64,000 nt of DNA from Antrihabitans spumae. GTDB taxonomy: Bacteria > Actinomycetota > Actinomycetes > Mycobacteriales > Mycobacteriaceae. Under the pieces are notes generated by a model, which was not told where the DNA came from, made no database searches, and saw nothing but the letters and a program-made list of their open reading frames with translations. Below, piece after piece: positions 62,084 to 64,000 of this stretch. The stretch is taken from assembly GCF_043944905.1 (NCBI RefSeq), contig NZ_JBIMSN010000052.1, positions 77,120 through 141,119 of the forward strand. The letters run 5' to 3'. Each line of letters opens with the position of its first letter. Position 1 is the first letter of the stretch. The position numbers and the translations under genes are program-made.

Positions 62084-63255
62084 CGAGGCACCGTCACCTC
62101 GACGGTCCAGCCGGTCGCGGTAGGGCCCGCCTTTAGCGTTCCGCCGACGGCATCGACCCTTTCCTGCATGCCGATCAAACCGCGGCCAGGACGAGGGTCG
62201 GTCTGCACCACACCGGTATTCGTCACGTGCACCTCGATTCCATCGGGGCCGCTGTCGACAGCCACACGCGCGCTGGGTTTTTCGCCCGCATGCCTGGTTA
62301 TGTTCGTCAGCGCTTCTTGGATGATTCGGTAGATCGTAAGGGCGACAGCAGGAGTGGTGTGCAGCTGGTCGTCGGAGGAGAACTCGATGTCGACACCGGC
62401 CGCGCGCATGCGGTCGATCAAAGCGGGGAGCTCGGCCAGTCCGGGCTGGGGCTCGGTCGCGGCGGCATCGTCGCGCAGCACTGCGAGCAGTCCGCGCATC
62501 TCGGTGAGCGCTTCGCGACCAGCGTCGGCGATGGTGGTGAAGATTTCAGGTGCACGCTCAGGTGAATTCACGACCACGAGCCGACCTGCCTCGGCGTGGC
62601 TCACCATCACCGCAACAGAGTGCGCTACGACGTCGTGCATCTCCCGCGCGATGTGTCGACGTTCGTCAGCGGCCAGGCGTTCCGCCTTTTGAGTGGCCCA
62701 TAGAGCTCGGGTGAATCGGTAGCGCCCCAGCGCCCAAGCGGCGATCGTTCCACCGAATGCAGTGGTGCCAAGAAACAACCACCATGCCCAAGTCGCGATC
62801 GGAGTTCCGGTGAAACCCCACAGGCGCGCCAGGGTCACGCAGCAGCCCGCAAGGCCAAGGCCGAGTGCGTAGTTCGGCAGCGGCGGTCGGGTGTGCGCGC
62901 TGACCGAGTACAGCAGGGCAAAGAAGCAGAGGGTGCTCGGCAGCAGGATCGGGCTGTATTCGCTTGCCTCGACGAAGTCCGTCACGCCGTCGATGTCGGG
63001 CCCGGCAGCGAGCGTTGCGCAGGCAAGGGTGCCGATCACAAACGACTGGCTCGGCCAGCGGCGTGCTGTCGCGACGCAGATGTGCAACACAACGAGCGCG
63101 ATCGCGAGGCCGACTACCCACGCCGTCGAAATCCCTCCGACGCGAACCGATTGCAGCCCCGGAGGCAGCAGAAACACGGCCAAGACCAGGGCAAGGGCAG
63201 GTTGCCCGACGTGGCCGAACCAGCGGGGTCCCGGTCCGTGTGCGGGAATCGACAC
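62080..63255 (-). CDS. NarL-type sensor histidine kinase
   Basis: This 391-residue protein has about six N-terminal membrane helices, then a HisKA_3 dimerisation helix with the phospho-accepting His in REMHDVVAHSVAVMV and an HATPase_c domain (IIQEALTNITRHAG as N box, GRGLIGMQERV as G box). It lacks a large extracellular sensor loop, so it probably senses membrane or envelope state. The GTG at 63255 is chosen because upstream codons are arginine-rich and overlap nothing conserved. It works with the overlapping response regulator. Confidence 0.87.
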   Translation of the reverse strand: MSIPAHGPGPRWFGHVGQPALALVLAVFLLPPGLQSVRVGGISTAWVVGLAIALVVLHICVATARRWPSQSFVIGTLACATLAAGPDIDGVTDFVEASEYSPILLPSTLCFFALLYSVSAHTRPPLPNYALGLGLAGCCVTLARLWGFTGTPIATWAWWLFLGTTAFGGTIAAWALGRYRFTRALWATQKAERLAADERRHIAREMHDVVAHSVAVMVSHAEAGRLVVVNSPERAPEIFTTIADAGREALTEMRGLLAVLRDDAAATEPQPGLAELPALIDRMRAAGVDIEFSSDDQLHTTPAVALTIYRIIQEALTNITRHAGEKPSARVAVDSGPDGIEVHVTNTGVVQTDPRPGRGLIGMQERVDAVGGTLKAGPTATGWTVEVTVPR

Positions 63256-63314
63256 GTGGTCAATGTACGCAGGTTGCGTCGGATCGAGTTTCGGTGCGTT
63301 CGGAACTGCCGGGT

Positions 63315-63722
63315 TCAGGCCGTGATGGGCGTGTTCTGTGCAGCGGCCAGCCACCATTCGCCGTCGCGTTCGACGAGTACGTACATCGCCATTTCGGAGA
63401 AGCCATCCGGCTCGATCGCTTGGCGGCGGATATGGGCGACGACAACATTGGGGGCGGGCGCCTGCGCGGCAACGACTTCGAAACGGGACGCGGGGGCGAC
63501 GCCCGCCCGCATTAGCCCGTGATGGATGGCGTTCAGCTGCTCGTAGCCGACGAGGGCGATACCTTTGGGACTGCCCCACATGATGTCTGCGGCGAACCAG
63601 CTGTCGTAGAAGTCGGCATCGCCGGACTCGACGCCCTTGTGAAGCTGCGCGGCAAGGGCTTTGGCCTCGGTTCCGGCAACGCCAGCGAGTGTGGGATTGT
63701 GCAGAGTTGGCCTTGGTTTCAT
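63315..63722 (-). CDS. NTF2-fold protein (SgcJ/EcaC or DUF4440 type)
   Basis: This 135-residue protein has AAQLHKGVESGDADFYDSWFAADIMWGSPKG, then VVAHIRRQ and VLVERDGEWWLAAAQNTPI, the usual pattern of SgcJ/EcaC-type NTF2 domains. The ATG at 63722 is preferred because a TTGACA promoter at 63755-63760 places the transcript start just before it; a GTG at 63764 would lie inside the promoter. Function unknown. Confidence 0.78.
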   Translation of the reverse strand: MKPRPTLHNPTLAGVAGTEAKALAAQLHKGVESGDADFYDSWFAADIMWGSPKGIALVGYEQLNAIHHGLMRAGVAPASRFEVVAAQAPAPNVVVAHIRRQAIEPDGFSEMAMYVLVERDGEWWLAAAQNTPITA

Positions 63723-63731
63723 GACTCTGAC

Positions 63732-63760
63732 CGTAAAAGCTGAACCGTGGTTTATGTCAA
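63732..63760 (-). promoter_or_regulatory. promoter of NTF2-fold gene
   Basis: On the minus strand TTGACA (63755-63760) is followed after 17 bases by TTTACG (63732-63737), or after 19 by TACGGT. The -35 is a perfect consensus and the -10 is weak. Confidence 0.45.
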
Positions 63761-63786
63761 GCACGGCGAGTGGCCACCGTGCTCGG

Positions 63787-63933
63787 TCAGCGGTGTAGGA
63801 AGCGGTACATGGCGATAAGCAGACCGGCTATGACAATGAGATAGACGATTCTCGACACGACATAGGGTGTCGGCAGGTAGGAGGTATCGAACCCGTAGCT
63901 CAGAAAGATCACCGCGCCAATATTGTCGGCCAC
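63787..63933 (-). CDS. 48-residue single-helix membrane peptide
   Basis: A short frame starting GTG at 63933 reads VADNIGAVIFLSYGFDTSYLP, then one hydrophobic helix (IVYLIVIAGLLIAMY) and a basic end RFLHR. The order (outside, helix, positive tail) fits a small membrane protein. GAGGG directly precedes the GTG, too close for an ideal ribosome site, so leaderless translation or chance openness are possible. Confidence 0.4.
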   Translation of the reverse strand: MADNIGAVIFLSYGFDTSYLPTPYVVSRIVYLIVIAGLLIAMYRFLHR

Positions 63934-64000
63934 CCCCTCACACTAGCCTCGCGCTTTCACGCTAATTCGGCAGAGGACTGTGTCGCAGACAAAGAATGGT

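Noticed and set aside
1..64000. Insertion sequence, prophage or integrative element
   Set aside because: No transposase, integrase, terminal inverted repeats with target duplications, or tRNA attachment site was found; the disruptions are point changes and one deletion.

Overview
The window is GC-rich actinobacterial DNA, most likely Rhodococcus or a close relative in the mycolic-acid-bearing Mycobacteriales. The evidence is an intact yrbE/mce lipid-import operon, an EphD-type hydrolase/SDR fusion, KshB-like ferredoxin reductases, many FadD/P450/Baeyer-Villiger enzymes, a rifampicin monooxygenase behind a rifamycin-associated element, and frequent GTG/TTG starts with four-base ATGA overlaps. 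No rRNA, tRNA, CRISPR array, transposase or phage gene was seen, and no gene-free stretch exceeds 300 bases.

Layout: (1) 1-5500: end of an alpha/beta hydrolase, a KshB-like reductase, ephD, and a fadD interrupted by an in-frame TAA. (2) 5594-22346: lipid-import region. An eight-gene yrbE/mce operon plus a Mce-associated gene, a secreted lipase, an intact FadD, an unknown protein, an ABC1/UbiB-type kinase, and a tandem pair of TetR regulators. Three promoters here share a GACTGA-N4-TCAGTC operator-like site, so they probably form one regulon. (3) 22469-28140: a five-gene oxidation operon of two AurF-like diiron oxygenases (the first lacking iron ligands), a Baeyer-Villiger monooxygenase, an SDR and a KshB-like reductase. 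This is the best candidate for an undescribed system. (4) 28155-32812: TrkA-type protein, K+/H+ antiporter, a frameshifted GGDEF/EAL protein and a VOC protein. (5) 32904-42389: a translationally coupled P450-SDR-hydrolase-BVMO operon whose BVMO has an in-frame TGA, a divergent TetR, alkB, a BVMO-like protein lacking the signature histidine, a DUF1059-type protein and a hydrolase. (6) 42443-45778: peptidase-like hydrolase, rifampicin monooxygenase, and a deletion junction joining two gene remnants. (7) 45895-53343: a tetritol (erythritol/L-threitol) type sugar-alcohol locus with a ribose-type ABC importer, EltD-like dehydrogenase, SorC regulator and a frameshifted FGGY kinase. (8) 53443-63933: accessory oxidative and regulatory genes (P450, methyltransferase, FAD oxidase, two TetRs, NTF2-fold proteins, acetyltransferase, small membrane proteins, NarL-type two-component system).

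Two themes run through the window. One is oxidative attack on hydrophobic substrates: uptake by Mce, hydroxylation by diiron/AlkB/P450 enzymes, oxidation by SDRs, Baeyer-Villiger insertion, hydrolysis, CoA activation. The other is gene decay or sequence error: two nonsense codons, three frameshifts and one deletion fusion. Dispersed palindromic elements sit at several gene ends and probably act as terminators.
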